Origin: JBCBCP01 sp039817385
GTDB lineage: Bacteria; Pseudomonadota; Alphaproteobacteria; Rhodobacterales; Rhodobacteraceae
Direction: 5' to 3'
NCBI GenBank assembly: GCA_039817385.1
Contig: JBCBVY010000001.1
Coordinates: forward strand, 558,001 to 622,000
DNA: 64,000 nucleotides
Positions 26,677 through 35,811 of the stretch are shown here, in pieces; the first letter of the stretch is position 1; every line of letters begins with the position of its first letter. Under the pieces are notes generated by a model that was not told where the DNA came from, searched no databases, and saw only the letters and a list, made by a program, of their open reading frames with translations. A program made the translations under genes and the position numbers.

Positions 26677-27920
26677 CAATGCGCCACCCCTGCCGCGACG
26701 GATTCGTCAATGAAGCGCCCTTCGCGGAAGCGGTCGAGGCCAAACTCGTCCGTCAGCGGCGAGCGGCCCTTGGCCATCAGTTCCGCCATCGCCCAGCCTG
26801 AGCCCGGGGTCGCCTTGAACCCGCCCGTGCCCCAGCCGCAGTTGATAAAGACGCCCTCAACCGGGGTCTTGGACAGGATCGGCGAGCGGTCGCCCGTCAC
26901 GTCCACGATCCCGCCCCATTGGCGCAGCATCTTCAGGCGGGAGATCATCGGGAAGGTCTCGATCAGGGCGCGCACGGTTTCCTCGATATGGTGGAAGGCG
27001 CCGCGCTGCGTATAGTTGTTGTACCCGTCCGTGCCGCCGCCGATCACCATCTCGCCCTTGTCGGACTGGCTCATGTAGCCGTGCACGGTGTTGGCCATGA
27101 CGACCACGTCCATGCAGGGCTTGATCGGCTCGGATACGAGGGCCTGCAGCGCAACGGATTCGATTGGCAGGCGGAAGCCGGCCATCGCCGCCACGTCGCC
27201 GGAATGGCCCGCCACGACGATGCCCAGCTTGTCACAGTCGATCGCGCCCTTGGTGGTGTCGACGCCCACCACCTTGCCGCCCTCGCGCCGGATGCCGGTG
27301 ACTGCGCATTGCTGGATCACGTCCATGCCCATGTCGCTGCACGCCCGCGCATAACCCCAGGCCACCGCATCATGGCGCGCCGTGCCGCCGCGCGGCTGCC
27401 AGAGCCCGCCGAGGACCGGGTAACGCGGGCCCGACAGCTCGATGATCGGGCACAGCTCTTTCACCCGCTCCGGCCCGATAAACTCGGTCTCCACCCCTTG
27501 CAGCGCGTTCGCATGGGCCGTGCGCTGGTAGCCCCGCACCTCGTGATGGGTCTGGGCCAGCATGATGACGCCGCGGGGGCTGAACATGACGTTGTAGTTC
27601 AGGTCCTGGCTCATCGTCTCATACAAAGAGCGCGACTTTTCATACAACGCCGCAGACGCATCCTGCAGGTAGTTCGACCGGATGATCGTTGTGTTCCGGC
27701 CCGTGTTGCCCCCGCCAAGCCAGCCTTTTTCAAGGATGGCGACGTTGGTGATGCCGAAATTTTTCCCAAGGTGGTAGGCCGTGGCCAGCCCATGCCCCCC
27801 GGCCCCGATGATAATCACGTCATAGCGCGTTTTCGGCTCCGGGCTGCGCCAGGCACGCTCCCACCCGCTGTGGAAGCGAAACGCCTCTCGGGCGATGGCA
27901 AAGGCGGAGTACTTCTTCAT
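26676..27920 (-). CDS. soxB: Sarcosine oxidase beta subunit
   Basis: The start MKKYSAFAIAREAFRFHSGW gives 414 residues, the normal SoxB length; the frame is open further upstream to 28019 without support. The protein is a flavin amine oxidase of the DAO superfamily with the FAD-binding DVIIIGAGGHGLATAYHL at residues 34-51. The segment QPRGGTARHDAVAWGY carries the conserved His (residue 183 here) that holds covalent FMN in the family, and GGWGTGGFKATP-type sequence (CGWGTGGFKATPGSGWAMA) lies near the end. It begins the sox gene set. Confidence 0.96.
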   Translation of the reverse strand: MKKYSAFAIAREAFRFHSGWERAWRSPEPKTRYDVIIIGAGGHGLATAYHLGKNFGITNVAILEKGWLGGGNTGRNTTIIRSNYLQDASAALYEKSRSLYETMSQDLNYNVMFSPRGVIMLAQTHHEVRGYQRTAHANALQGVETEFIGPERVKELCPIIELSGPRYPVLGGLWQPRGGTARHDAVAWGYARACSDMGMDVIQQCAVTGIRREGGKVVGVDTTKGAIDCDKLGIVVAGHSGDVAAMAGFRLPIESVALQALVSEPIKPCMDVVVMANTVHGYMSQSDKGEMVIGGGTDGYNNYTQRGAFHHIEETVRALIETFPMISRLKMLRQWGGIVDVTGDRSPILSKTPVEGVFINCGWGTGGFKATPGSGWAMAELMAKGRSPLTDEFGLDRFREGRFIDESVAAGVAH

Positions 27921-28102
27921 TGCGCACCTCGGGACGGATTCGATCAGGCGGGGCCGATTTCCTGTGTTGTAATGGGGTAAAGCGGCGGCTCCAAGCGGGC
28001 GGCGCGCGGCACATTCCACCAGATTTGCGACATGTGCGCGCGTGCCTTCTCTTTGGGCGGTGGCGAGGTTAGGTAAGGTGCGGGTTTTGCAACGGGGACA
28101 GC

Positions 28103-29317
28103 ATGGTTTTCTGGATCATTTCTGGGCTTTTGGCGGCGGTTGCGGGCGTTTTGCTGGCGATCTCAGTGATGCGCGGGCGGGCGGAGGATCGCGCCGACTA
28201 CGACCTGCAAGTCTACCGCGACCAGCTGGCGGAAGTGGACCGGGATGCAGAACGCGGCGTGCTGGCGCCCGAGGACGCGGAGCGGGTGCGCACGGAGGTC
28301 GCGCGCCGCATCCTCGCCGCCGACCGCGCCGCGGCAGAAGCACCGCGGGCGGGGCAAACCCGCGGCGGGCCGGTGCTGGCGGGCGTGTTGGTCGTTGTGA
28401 CGCTTGTGGCCAGCTTTGGGATTTACCTGACCTATGGCGCGCCAGGCTATGGTGATCTGCCGCTGGAGGCGCGGATCGCCGCGGCAGATGCCGCGCGGGC
28501 GGACCGGCCCAGCCAGGCGGATGCAGAAGCGACCGTGCGCGGGCTGCCGCCGCTGGAGGAGCCCAGCCCCGACTACGTTGCCCTTGTCGAACAGCTGCGC
28601 GCGGCGGTCGCAAGCCGCCCGGACGATTTGCAGGGCCACGAGCTGCTTGCGCAGGCCGAAGCGCGGCTGGGCAACTTTGGCGATGCGGCCCGCGCGATGG
28701 AAGGCGTGCTGCGGATCAAGGCGGAGGCCGTCACGGCCACGGATATCGCCAGCTATGCCGACCTGCTGGTGCTTGCGGCGGGCGGCTATGTCTCGCCCGA
28801 GGCAGAGGCGGCCTTGCGCGGAGCGCTGACGCTGGATGCGACCAATGGCTCGGCCCGCTATTACTGGGGGCTGATGCACGCGCAGACGGGGCGGCCCGAT
28901 GTGGCCTTCCGGGTCTGGGATGCGCTGCTGCGCGAGGGGCCGGCGGATGCGCCGTGGATCGAGCCCATCGCCGTGCAGATCGAGGAGATGGCCTTTCGCG
29001 CGGGCGAGGCGAATTACCAGCTGCCGGAAGCTGGCGCGGGCCGCGGGCCGAGCGCAGCAGATATCGAGGCCGCAGGGGACATGAGCCCGGCCGAGCGGTT
29101 GGAAATGATCGAAGGGATGGTCAGTTCGCTTGGCGCGCGCCTTGCCTCCGATGGGGGCAGCGCGGAGGAGTGGGCGCAGCTGATCACCGCGCTTGGCGTT
29201 CTGGGCCGGAGCCAGCAGGCAGCGGCCATCGTCACGGAGGCGCGGCAGGCCTTTGCCGAGAACCCGGGCGCGCTCGACACGATCAACCGTGCGGCTGAAC
29301 AGGCAGGTGTGCCATGA
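28103..29317 (+). CDS. ccmI: Cytochrome c biogenesis protein CcmI
   Basis: CcmI is the apocytochrome chaperone arm of the heme ligation complex CcmFHI. The 404-residue protein has two N-terminal membrane helices (about residues 3-22 and 92-111) separated by a cytoplasmic loop with a leucine-zipper-like acidic stretch (YRDQLAEVDRDAERG). A large periplasmic TPR domain follows (for example LLAQAEARLGNFGDAARAME and YYWGLMHAQTGRPDVAFRVW). It is divergent from soxB and overlaps ruvX by ATGA, the first gene of a short three-gene transcript. Confidence 0.9.
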   Translation: MVFWIISGLLAAVAGVLLAISVMRGRAEDRADYDLQVYRDQLAEVDRDAERGVLAPEDAERVRTEVARRILAADRAAAEAPRAGQTRGGPVLAGVLVVVTLVASFGIYLTYGAPGYGDLPLEARIAAADAARADRPSQADAEATVRGLPPLEEPSPDYVALVEQLRAAVASRPDDLQGHELLAQAEARLGNFGDAARAMEGVLRIKAEAVTATDIASYADLLVLAAGGYVSPEAEAALRGALTLDATNGSARYYWGLMHAQTGRPDVAFRVWDALLREGPADAPWIEPIAVQIEEMAFRAGEANYQLPEAGAGRGPSAADIEAAGDMSPAERLEMIEGMVSSLGARLASDGGSAEEWAQLITALGVLGRSQQAAAIVTEARQAFAENPGALDTINRAAEQAGVP

Positions 29318-29799
29318 TCTTTGACGAAGCGGAGGGCTTTGCTGCCGCCCTGCCCGCGCATGGCGCGTTGATGGGGCTGGATCTTGGCACCAAAACGATT
29401 GGCGTGGCGGCCTCCGACACGTTCCGCGCCGTCGCCTCCCCGCTTGAGACGGTCAAGCGGCGCAAGTTCGGGCAGGATGCGGCGGCGCTGGAGGCGCTGA
29501 TCGGCGCGCGCGACGTGGTCGGCATTGTGCTGGGCCTGCCCCGCAATATGGACGGGACGGAGGGGCCCCGCTGCCAGTCGACCCGCGCCTTTGCCCGCAA
29601 CTTTGAATCCTTTGTCAGGGGCCGCTGGGACGGGCCCATCGGGTTCTGGGACGAACGGCTGAGCACGGTCGCCGCGGAAAAAGCGTTGCTTGAGGCGGAT
29701 ACGACACGCAGACGTCGCGCAGAGGTCATTGATCACGTCGCGGCGGCCTATATCTTGCAAGGGCTGCTGGACCGGCTGGCAGTGCTGAGGAGCGCATAA
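29314..29799 (+). CDS. ruvX: Putative pre-16S rRNA nuclease / Holliday junction resolvase (YqgF)
   Basis: The 161-residue RNase H-fold protein belongs to the YqgF family, which trims 16S rRNA precursors and has been linked to transcription anti-termination. The N-terminal LMGLDLGTKTIGVAASD carries the first catalytic Asp; FWDERLSTVAAEKAL and DHVAAAYILQGLLD carry further conserved acidic residues. It is translationally coupled to ccmI by a 4-nt overlap and followed directly by the DUF1289 gene. Confidence 0.93.
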   Translation: MIFDEAEGFAAALPAHGALMGLDLGTKTIGVAASDTFRAVASPLETVKRRKFGQDAAALEALIGARDVVGIVLGLPRNMDGTEGPRCQSTRAFARNFESFVRGRWDGPIGFWDERLSTVAAEKALLEADTTRRRRAEVIDHVAAAYILQGLLDRLAVLRSA

Positions 29800-30030
29800 A
29801 TGACGGAACCCGTCTGGACCCGGCCCGAGATTGAAAGCCCCTGCGTACGCGTTTGCGTGCTGCACCCCGAAACGGGCCTGTGCACGGGCTGCGCGCGCAG
29901 CGCCGAGGAGATCGGCATGTGGTCCCGGCTGAGCCCCGAAGCGCGCCGCGCGATCATGGACGAGCTGCCTTCGCGCGAGGCGGCACCCAAGACGCGCCGG
30001 GGTGGGCGGGCGGCCCGCCTGGCGCGGTAA
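29800..30030 (+). CDS. DUF1289 domain protein
   Basis: The 76-residue protein contains the DUF1289 pattern of four cysteines: SPCVRVCVLHPETGLCTGCAR, residues about 14-34, followed by EEIGMWSRLSPEARRAIM. The cysteines probably bind a metal or iron-sulfur cluster, but function is unknown for the family. The ATG directly follows the ruvX stop. Its own TAA stop lies within a 28-nt palindrome that also provides the stop of the convergent gene. Confidence 0.9.
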   Translation: MTEPVWTRPEIESPCVRVCVLHPETGLCTGCARSAEEIGMWSRLSPEARRAIMDELPSREAAPKTRRGGRAARLAR

Positions 30031-30054
30031 GATGGGCAATATTGCCCATCCTAC
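30027..30054. repeat. 28-nt palindromic repeat (copy 1) at a convergent gene junction
   Basis: The central 20 nt (30031-30050) are a perfect palindrome of half-site GATGGGCAAT; the outer 4 nt add 3 more pairs with one mismatch. The same element occurs at 34757-34784, there perfect over 28 nt. Both convergent stop codons lie within it: TAA of the DUF1289 gene at 30028-30030 and TAG of the oxygenase-like gene at 30053-30051. It can fold as a hairpin from either strand and probably ends both transcripts. Confidence 0.85.
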
Positions 30055-30806
30055 GCGGTGAGCCATTCCTTTATTGAAGCAGCGTCAGGCCGGAAGTAAG
30101 CCGTCATGCGCGCGCCTTCCCCCGCGCGCCACGGAGCCACGCCGTGCAGCAGCATGGGGTGCAGCAGCACCGCTTCACCGGTTTGCAAAGACACCTCGAC
30201 CCGTTTGCAAACTTCAAAGCAGCGGCGGCGGGCGGCGGCATAAATATCCGTGATGTCTACGTTTTCCGGCTCTGCTTCGTGTGACAGCGCGTCCCGGAAC
30301 GTCTGCCCCATGATCGCGTGGCTGCCGTCCCAGACCACCAACGGCGCGGCCTGCGCATCGCAAGGGCCAAGGCCAATCCCGAGGATCCAGCGATGCGGCT
30401 CGCGCACAAAGCGGCGCTTCGGGCTGCCCTCGCCCAGCACCCCGTCCACATGCGCCGCGTCGCGCTTTAGCCGGTAGCCAAAGGCAGCCTCGCTCTCACC
30501 GTCGCGGGGTTTCGGATAGCCGGGAAAGGTGACCGACACTTGCGCCCGGTGCAGCGCGGGCCAGCCGCCAAAGGCGCGCGCGGCCTCCACCGCTGCGCCG
30601 GTCAGGGGCGGGCCACCCGCTACGCGCCCTTCGGCATCATTGGGCAGCGCATCGAGGCCGACAAACCACGTCCCCTCGCATTGAAACATCTGTGCAAAGC
30701 CGGGATCGGCCAGCGCGCGTTGTGCGCCGGGCAACGCCGACGCGGCCCAATCCAGCGTCGCCGCCTCCGCCGCGAACCGCTGCCAGCCCGCCGCGCCTAG
30801 CCCCAC
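30051..30806 (-). CDS. 2OG-Fe(II) oxygenase-like protein (PhyH-like)
   Basis: The likely start is GTG at 30806, overlapping the end of the TauE gene; longer readings run antisense in TauE and are rejected. The 251-residue protein has HVD (in KRDAAHVDGVLGEG), a distal His in LLHPMLLHGVAPW and a following Arg in GARMTAYFRPD, the HxD...H...R layout of Fe(II)/2-oxoglutarate oxygenases of the phytanoyl-CoA type. Substrate is unknown. The C-terminus is set by a stop inside the 28-nt palindrome. Confidence 0.65.
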   Translation of the reverse strand: MGLGAAGWQRFAAEAATLDWAASALPGAQRALADPGFAQMFQCEGTWFVGLDALPNDAEGRVAGGPPLTGAAVEAARAFGGWPALHRAQVSVTFPGYPKPRDGESEAAFGYRLKRDAAHVDGVLGEGSPKRRFVREPHRWILGIGLGPCDAQAAPLVVWDGSHAIMGQTFRDALSHEAEPENVDITDIYAAARRRCFEVCKRVEVSLQTGEAVLLHPMLLHGVAPWRAGEGARMTAYFRPDAASIKEWLTA

Positions 30807-31612
30807 AGCGCCGCCCGCAACATGTTCAGCGCAACCAGCACGAGGAACACCGCAAAGACCCGCTTGAGCGGGCGTGGGTCCATTGCATGGGCCAGCCGCA
30901 CGCCCAGCGGCGTGGTCAGCAGCGTCATCGCGATCACCACCAGAAAGGCCGGACCGTTCACCGCCCCCAACGTCAGCGGCGGCACCGGGCCGGGCTGGTC
31001 CACCAGCAGAAAGCCGATGACCGAGGGCACGGCGATCAGCACGCCAAAGCCCGCCGCCGTCGCCACCGCCCGGTGAATCGCCACGCCGTAAAGGCTCATC
31101 AGCGGAACGCCAAAGCTGCCCCCGCCGATGCCCATCAGCACCGATAGGAACCCCACCCCGGGCGACAGCGCCGCGCGCCCTGCCCCGGTCGGCATCGCAG
31201 GGCCTAGCCGCCAGTGGCTGCGCCCAAAGCCCATGTAGAGGCCCACCACCAGTGCGAGCACGCCAAAGATCGCCGTCAGCGTCGCCGTGCGCAGCTGCGC
31301 CACAACCAGCATCCCCACGATGGCCCCAATCACGATCCCCGGCGCCCATGTCCGCAGGATGTCCCAGTCCACCGCGCCCTTGCGGTTATGGCTCAGCACC
31401 GAGCGGATGGAGGTCACAATGATCGTCGCGAGGGATGTGGCCAGGCACATCTGCATCAGCCCCGGACCATCATAGCCAAGCGTTTGAAACGCGTAGAAAA
31501 AGGCGGGGACCAGCACGATGCCGCCCCCCACGCCCAAAAGGCCCGCAAGCACGCCCGCAAAGGCGCCGATCACCGCCAGCAGCGCCAGCGTTTGCAACAA
31601 AAGCATGTCCAT
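30797..31612 (-). CDS. TauE/SafE family sulfite/anion exporter
   Basis: The 271-residue protein has about eight membrane helices and the duplicated family pattern LLGVGGGIVLVPAFFYAFQT at about residue 25 and LMGIGGGSFGVPLMSLYGV at about residue 160. Members export sulfite, sulfoacetate or other sulfonate-related anions, or act as permeases of unknown substrate. It lies 10 nt after dusA on the same strand and overlaps the start of the oxygenase-like gene, so the three are probably one transcript. Confidence 0.88.
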   Translation of the reverse strand: MDMLLLQTLALLAVIGAFAGVLAGLLGVGGGIVLVPAFFYAFQTLGYDGPGLMQMCLATSLATIIVTSIRSVLSHNRKGAVDWDILRTWAPGIVIGAIVGMLVVAQLRTATLTAIFGVLALVVGLYMGFGRSHWRLGPAMPTGAGRAALSPGVGFLSVLMGIGGGSFGVPLMSLYGVAIHRAVATAAGFGVLIAVPSVIGFLLVDQPGPVPPLTLGAVNGPAFLVVIAMTLLTTPLGVRLAHAMDPRPLKRVFAVFLVLVALNMLRAALWG

Positions 31613-31621
31613 CTGCGCCGC

Positions 31622-32614
31622 CTACACCGTCTCCGGCCCGCGCGCCAGCGCCTCAAGCGCGTCTTCGACCAGCCGCGTCCCGGCCCCCGGGCGCACCGCC
31701 CCTTCGGACAGGGTGCGCCGCCACGCCCGCGCGCCGGGGCGGCCCGCAAACAGGCCCAGCATGTGGCGGGTGATCTGGTGCAGACGCCCGCCCACGCGCA
31801 GATGAGCCTCGATATAGGGCAGCATGGCGCGCACGGCGTCCTCGGGGGTGCGGTCCTGGCCGTCCCCCCAGATGCGCACGTCCGCCTGCGCAAGGATGTC
31901 CGCGGGCTGGTGGTAGGCCGCACGCCCGATCATCACGCCGTCAAGGCCGCTCTCCAGCAGCGCCTCCGCCGCGTCCAGCGAGGCCACCCCGCCGTTGATC
32001 GAGATATGCAGGTTGGGAAACAGACCTTTCATCCGCTGTACCAGATCGTAGTCGAGCGGCGGGATGTCCCGGTTTTCCTTCGGCGACAGGCCCTGAAGCC
32101 ACGCTTTGCGCGCGTGGATCGTGACCCGTTCGCAGCCGGCGGCAACGATCTGGGCAAGGAATTCGGGCAGCACGATCTCGGGGTCTTGCTCGTCCACACC
32201 GATGCGGCATTTCACGGTGACCGGCACGTCGACCGCATCGCGCATGGCGCGCACGCAGGCGGCGACGGTGGCCGGGCTGCGCATCAGCACCGCACCAAAC
32301 GTGCCCGATTGCACCCGGTCCGAAGGGCAGCCGCAGTTGAGGTTGACCTCGACATAGCCCGCCTGCGCGCCGAGCTTTGCGGCCACGGCCAGCTCGCCCG
32401 GGTCCGATCCGCCCAGTTGCAGCGCAACAGGATGCTCGGCGGCGTCATGCTCCAGCAGATGCAACGCCGCACCCCGCACCAGCGCGGGCGCGGTGACCAT
32501 CTCCGTATAGAGCAGCGCGTTGCCCGACAGCTGGCGGTGCAGGAACCGGCAATGCCGGTCGGTCCAATCCATCATCGGCGCAACCGACAAGCGGGCGTGG
32601 TGTTCAAGGCGCAT
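31622..32614 (-). CDS. dusA: tRNA-dihydrouridine(20/20a) synthase
   Basis: DusA reduces U20/U20a in the tRNA D-loop with FMN and NADPH. The 330-residue product begins MRLEHHARLSVAPMMDWTDR, the FMN-binding start of the TIM barrel. It carries the catalytic Cys in NLNCGCPSDRVQSGTFGAVL and the family segments CRIGVDEQDPE and ISINGGV. The starting block SVAPMMDWTDRHCR separates DusA from DusB/C. It is the first gene of a group with TauE and the oxygenase-like gene. Confidence 0.93.
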   Translation of the reverse strand: MRLEHHARLSVAPMMDWTDRHCRFLHRQLSGNALLYTEMVTAPALVRGAALHLLEHDAAEHPVALQLGGSDPGELAVAAKLGAQAGYVEVNLNCGCPSDRVQSGTFGAVLMRSPATVAACVRAMRDAVDVPVTVKCRIGVDEQDPEIVLPEFLAQIVAAGCERVTIHARKAWLQGLSPKENRDIPPLDYDLVQRMKGLFPNLHISINGGVASLDAAEALLESGLDGVMIGRAAYHQPADILAQADVRIWGDGQDRTPEDAVRAMLPYIEAHLRVGGRLHQITRHMLGLFAGRPGARAWRRTLSEGAVRPGAGTRLVEDALEALARGPETV

Positions 32615-32677
32615 CTGGCGTCCTCTCGCTATCAGGCCGCAGCCATGTAGCGCAGCGTGCGGGCGCGTGCCAGAGGG

Positions 32678-34108
32678 CTAGGCCGCAAGGCTCGGCAGCC
32701 ACAGCACAATGGCGGGGAAGGCCACCAGCAGGGCAATGGTTATCGCGTCGGCGATGAAGAACGGGGTCACGCCCTTGAACACATCCTGTACCGATAGATC
32801 ATCGCGCACGCCCGCAACGACAAAGCAATTGAGGCCAATGGGCGGCGTGATCAGGCAGAACTCCGCCATCTTCACCACCAGGATCCCGAACCAGATCGCG
32901 CACATCGGGCCGGACATGCCAAAAGCGCTGTCCTCGGCAGAGACAAACTCACCCCCGTTCAGCGCCATCACCGCCGGGTAGACCACCGGCAACGTCAGCA
33001 GCAACATCCCAATCGCATCCATGAACATGCCCAGCACCGCGTAGGCCAGCAGGATGCAGATCAGGATCAACCAGGGCGACATCTCCAGCGCCGTGATCCA
33101 GTCGGAGAAGGCGCCGGGCAGGTCCGCAAACCCGAGGAACCGGACGTAGATCAGCACGCCCCAGATGATGGTAAAAATCATCACCGTCAGCTTTGCCGTC
33201 TCGATCAGCGCGTCTTTCAATGCGCCCCAGCGCATGCCCCGGTAAAGCGCCATGCAAAAGACGATGAAGGCGCCGACCGCCCCGCCCTCGGTCGGCGTGC
33301 CCCAGGCATCGCCAAAGGGGTTGTAGACAAAGAAGATGATGATCACCACGACCGCCACGATGGGCAGCGCACCGGGCAGGGATTCAAGCTTCTGCCGCAG
33401 GGTGAAGCCGCGCACGGGCGGGCCAACGTTTTTGAAGACGAGCGCGATGGTGATGATCAGCACCGCGTAGACGAGGGCGGAGAACATGCCCGGAATGAAA
33501 CCGGCAAGCAGGAGCGAGCCGACGTCGGCTTCGACGATGATGGCGTAGATCACCAGGATGGCCGAGGGCGGGATGAGCGAGGCGAGCGTGCCGCCCGCGG
33601 CCACGACCCCGGCGGCGAACTGTTTGTTGTACCCGATCTTCAGCATTTCGGGGATGGCGATGCGGGCAAAAACCGCGGCCGTCGCCACGGACGCGCCGGA
33701 GACTGCGGCAAAGCCCGCGGTTGCAAAAACGGTAGAGACGGCAAGCCCCCCCGGCACCCAGGCGATCCAGCGCTTGGCAGCCTCAAACAGGGCCGTGGTC
33801 AGCTTGGCATAGTAGGCTAGGTAACCGATGAGGATGAAGGTCGGGATCAGGCTTAGCGCATGGGCGGAGACCTTGGAATGGGGCACCTGCCCCGCGATCT
33901 GCATTGTCTTGCCCAGCGCGCCATCGGGCACCCCGCGCCGTTCGTTCCAGAAGAAGAACTCGTTCAGTGCGAAGTCGTCGCGGGCCCAGAAGATCCACAA
34001 GATGCCGATAAACCCAGCGAGCGCCGCGGCAAAGGCGACGCGCATCCCCGAGAAGACGAGCACGAGCATCCCGCCCGTGACCCAAAGGCCAATCGTGATG
34101 TTATCCAT
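32678..34108 (-). CDS. dctM: TRAP transporter large permease (DctM)
   Basis: The 476-residue protein has about 13 membrane segments and is the ion-coupled transport subunit of a tripartite periplasmic transporter. Typical sequences are MRVAFAAALAGFIGILW at the start, GASVATAAVFARIAIPEM, GVVAAGGTLASLIPPSAIL and TPPIGLNCFVVAGV. Between helices 2 and 3 it carries a soluble insert (NEFFFWNERRGVPDG). It overlaps the small-permease gene by 8 nt. The substrate is not readable; TRAP systems usually import carboxylates or sulfonates. Confidence 0.93.
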   Translation of the reverse strand: MDNITIGLWVTGGMLVLVFSGMRVAFAAALAGFIGILWIFWARDDFALNEFFFWNERRGVPDGALGKTMQIAGQVPHSKVSAHALSLIPTFILIGYLAYYAKLTTALFEAAKRWIAWVPGGLAVSTVFATAGFAAVSGASVATAAVFARIAIPEMLKIGYNKQFAAGVVAAGGTLASLIPPSAILVIYAIIVEADVGSLLLAGFIPGMFSALVYAVLIITIALVFKNVGPPVRGFTLRQKLESLPGALPIVAVVVIIIFFVYNPFGDAWGTPTEGGAVGAFIVFCMALYRGMRWGALKDALIETAKLTVMIFTIIWGVLIYVRFLGFADLPGAFSDWITALEMSPWLILICILLAYAVLGMFMDAIGMLLLTLPVVYPAVMALNGGEFVSAEDSAFGMSGPMCAIWFGILVVKMAEFCLITPPIGLNCFVVAGVRDDLSVQDVFKGVTPFFIADAITIALLVAFPAIVLWLPSLAA

Positions 34109-34733
34109 CGGACCCCTCCAGCTTTTCCGCCTCGGCCCGGGCCTGTTCGGCGGCGCTTTTGATCAGGGGCACAGCAACGGGGCGCTCCAGCCCGAGGATA
34201 AACGCGCGGCCATAGCCCCAGGCCTGCAGCACCAGGCGCAGGCACAGAACCGCAAAGGCAATCGGCACGAGGATCTTCGAAGGCCAGATCGGCAGGGACA
34301 CGTCGATGGAGCTGTCGCGGCTGCAAAACGGGCGGGCGCAGTCAAAGCTGCGGTCGAAATGGTAGTAGGCTCCGACCAGCAGGCCCAGCATCAAGAGCAG
34401 CATCAGGACCACGAGGAGACCCTCCAGCAGCCACAAGATACGCCCCCTCAGCACGCCGATCAGGATGTCCATGCGGATATGCACCCCGTCACGCTGCACA
34501 TAAGAGACGCCCATGATCGCGATCAGCGGCATCAGCGCCTCGATATAATCGACATAGCCCAGCATCGGCGTTTCAAAGAACTCGCGCGCGGCCACGGAAT
34601 AGGCCGCAAGGAACATCAGCGAAAACGCGGCAAGGCCGGAGCAAAGCGCGAGGAAGTGTTCGACCGGCAGCAAAATGCGATCAAGGCGCGACAGGAGGGT
34701 CGAATCCTCCAGCACCGTGGCGGAAGTGGCCAT
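34101..34733 (-). CDS. dctQ: TRAP transporter small permease (DctQ)
   Basis: The 210-residue protein has four membrane helices (about residues 28-48, 62-80 region, 105-125 and 160-180) and DctQ features such as AREFFETPMLGYVDYIEALM. A soluble stretch with two Cys (DCARPFCSRDSSIDVSLP) is inserted between helices 3 and 4, facing the same side as the large permease insert. It is encoded between the binding protein and the large permease, the usual order. Confidence 0.9.
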   Translation of the reverse strand: MATSATVLEDSTLLSRLDRILLPVEHFLALCSGLAAFSLMFLAAYSVAAREFFETPMLGYVDYIEALMPLIAIMGVSYVQRDGVHIRMDILIGVLRGRILWLLEGLLVVLMLLLMLGLLVGAYYHFDRSFDCARPFCSRDSSIDVSLPIWPSKILVPIAFAVLCLRLVLQAWGYGRAFILGLERPVAVPLIKSAAEQARAEAEKLEGSDG

Positions 34734-34756
34734 GTGTCAGGTCCGATGGTTGAGGT

Positions 34757-34784
34757 GTAGGATGGGCAATATTGCCCATCCTAC
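34757..34784. repeat. 28-nt palindromic repeat (copy 2) in the TRAP operon
   Basis: This is a perfect 28-nt palindrome with half-site GTAGGATGGGCAAT, the same element as at 30027-30054. It lies in the gap between the TRAP binding-protein gene and the small-permease gene, 10 nt after the binding-protein stop. As an RNA hairpin it could protect or terminate upstream message and explain high binding protein to permease ratios. Two copies in one window argue for a dispersed repeat family. Confidence 0.85.
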
Positions 34785-34794
34785 GGGTTGCGGC

Positions 34795-35811
34795 TTAGCT
34801 GCCGCCTTTGGCTTCGGCGAGGGTTTCCACGACCAGGTCATAGAGCTCCTGACCCGGCAGGCCCTGCGCTTCCATGTCCGCGATCCACGCGTCGCGGATC
34901 GGATCGGCCGCCGCTGCGCGGAACTCCGCGATCACATCGGGTGCGAACTCAACCTTCTGCACGCCCTTTTCGGCCAGCACGCTGTCCCAGCGCTGCAGCA
35001 GGTCGGCGTAGTTGGTCAGGTAATGCGCGATGGCCTCGGGCACGGATTCGTCCAGCGCGGCGCGGTGCGCCTCGGGCAGGTCCTCGTAGGCGTCGATATT
35101 CACCACGACGGGGCAGTTCACCGTGCCGGGGTTGAGGTTCGCGGTCCACCAGTCGGCCTGGTTGATCGTGCCGAAGGACAGGTGCGCGTGCTGGGCAAAG
35201 GCAACCGTGTCCACAACGCCCGATTCCATCGCCTGGTAGGCTTCGGTCGCGGTCACCGACGTCGGCACGGCGCCCACGGCCTTGAACGCGTTGCCGATGC
35301 CGCCCGTGGCGCGCACGCGCATGCCTTCCATGTCCGCCAGCGTCATCTTCGGATCGCCGGTGCCGACAAGGTTGTACTGCGGCATGGGCGAGGTCATCAG
35401 CAGCTTGGCGTTCCACTGTGCCATTTCCTCGGCCGCGGCCGGGTGGGCGTAGACCGCCTGGCTCACGGCGACTTCCTGTTCGAGGTTCTCAACCCCGAGG
35501 AACGGCAGCTCCAGCACGGTGATCACGCGGTTCTTGTCGCGGTGATAGCCCGCGCAGAACTGCGCCATCTCGAACGCGCCGATGGAGATGCCGTCGAGGT
35601 TTTCGCGGTTCTTTGACAGGCCGCCATAGCTGACGTTCATCGTAAATTCGCCGCCGGTCTTTTCGGAGACCAGCTCGGCCAGCTTTTCGATATGCTCGGT
35701 GAAGGCGCGGCGCTTGCCCCAGACGGAGACGTTCCATTCGGTTGCCGCCGCCTCAATGGCAAAGGCAAAGGTCAGGGTGCCGGCGACGGCGCCCATTGCA
35801 ATCTTGTTCAT
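34795..35811 (-). CDS. dctP: TRAP transporter substrate-binding protein (DctP)
   Basis: The 338-residue protein has a signal peptide (MNKIAMGAVAGTLTFAFAIE, cleavage near AAA-TEW) and the DctP fold. The conserved Arg region is GMRVRATGGIGNAFKAVGA, and TEAYQAMESGVVDTVAF is the signature loop. A GGAGA ribosome site precedes the start. It is the first gene of a dctP-Q-M operon. The ligand cannot be told from sequence alone. Confidence 0.93.
   Translation of the reverse strand: MNKIAMGAVAGTLTFAFAIEAAATEWNVSVWGKRRAFTEHIEKLAELVSEKTGGEFTMNVSYGGLSKNRENLDGISIGAFEMAQFCAGYHRDKNRVITVLELPFLGVENLEQEVAVSQAVYAHPAAAEEMAQWNAKLLMTSPMPQYNLVGTGDPKMTLADMEGMRVRATGGIGNAFKAVGAVPTSVTATEAYQAMESGVVDTVAFAQHAHLSFGTINQADWWTANLNPGTVNCPVVVNIDAYEDLPEAHRAALDESVPEAIAHYLTNYADLLQRWDSVLAEKGVQKVEFAPDVIAEFRAAAADPIRDAWIADMEAQGLPGQELYDLVVETLAEAKGGS

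Noticed and set aside
30807..31349. N-terminal extension of the oxygenase-like gene to 31349
   Set aside because: The extension runs antisense-frame through TauE and is Gly/Arg-rich with no domain; the GTG at 30806 gives a compact protein.
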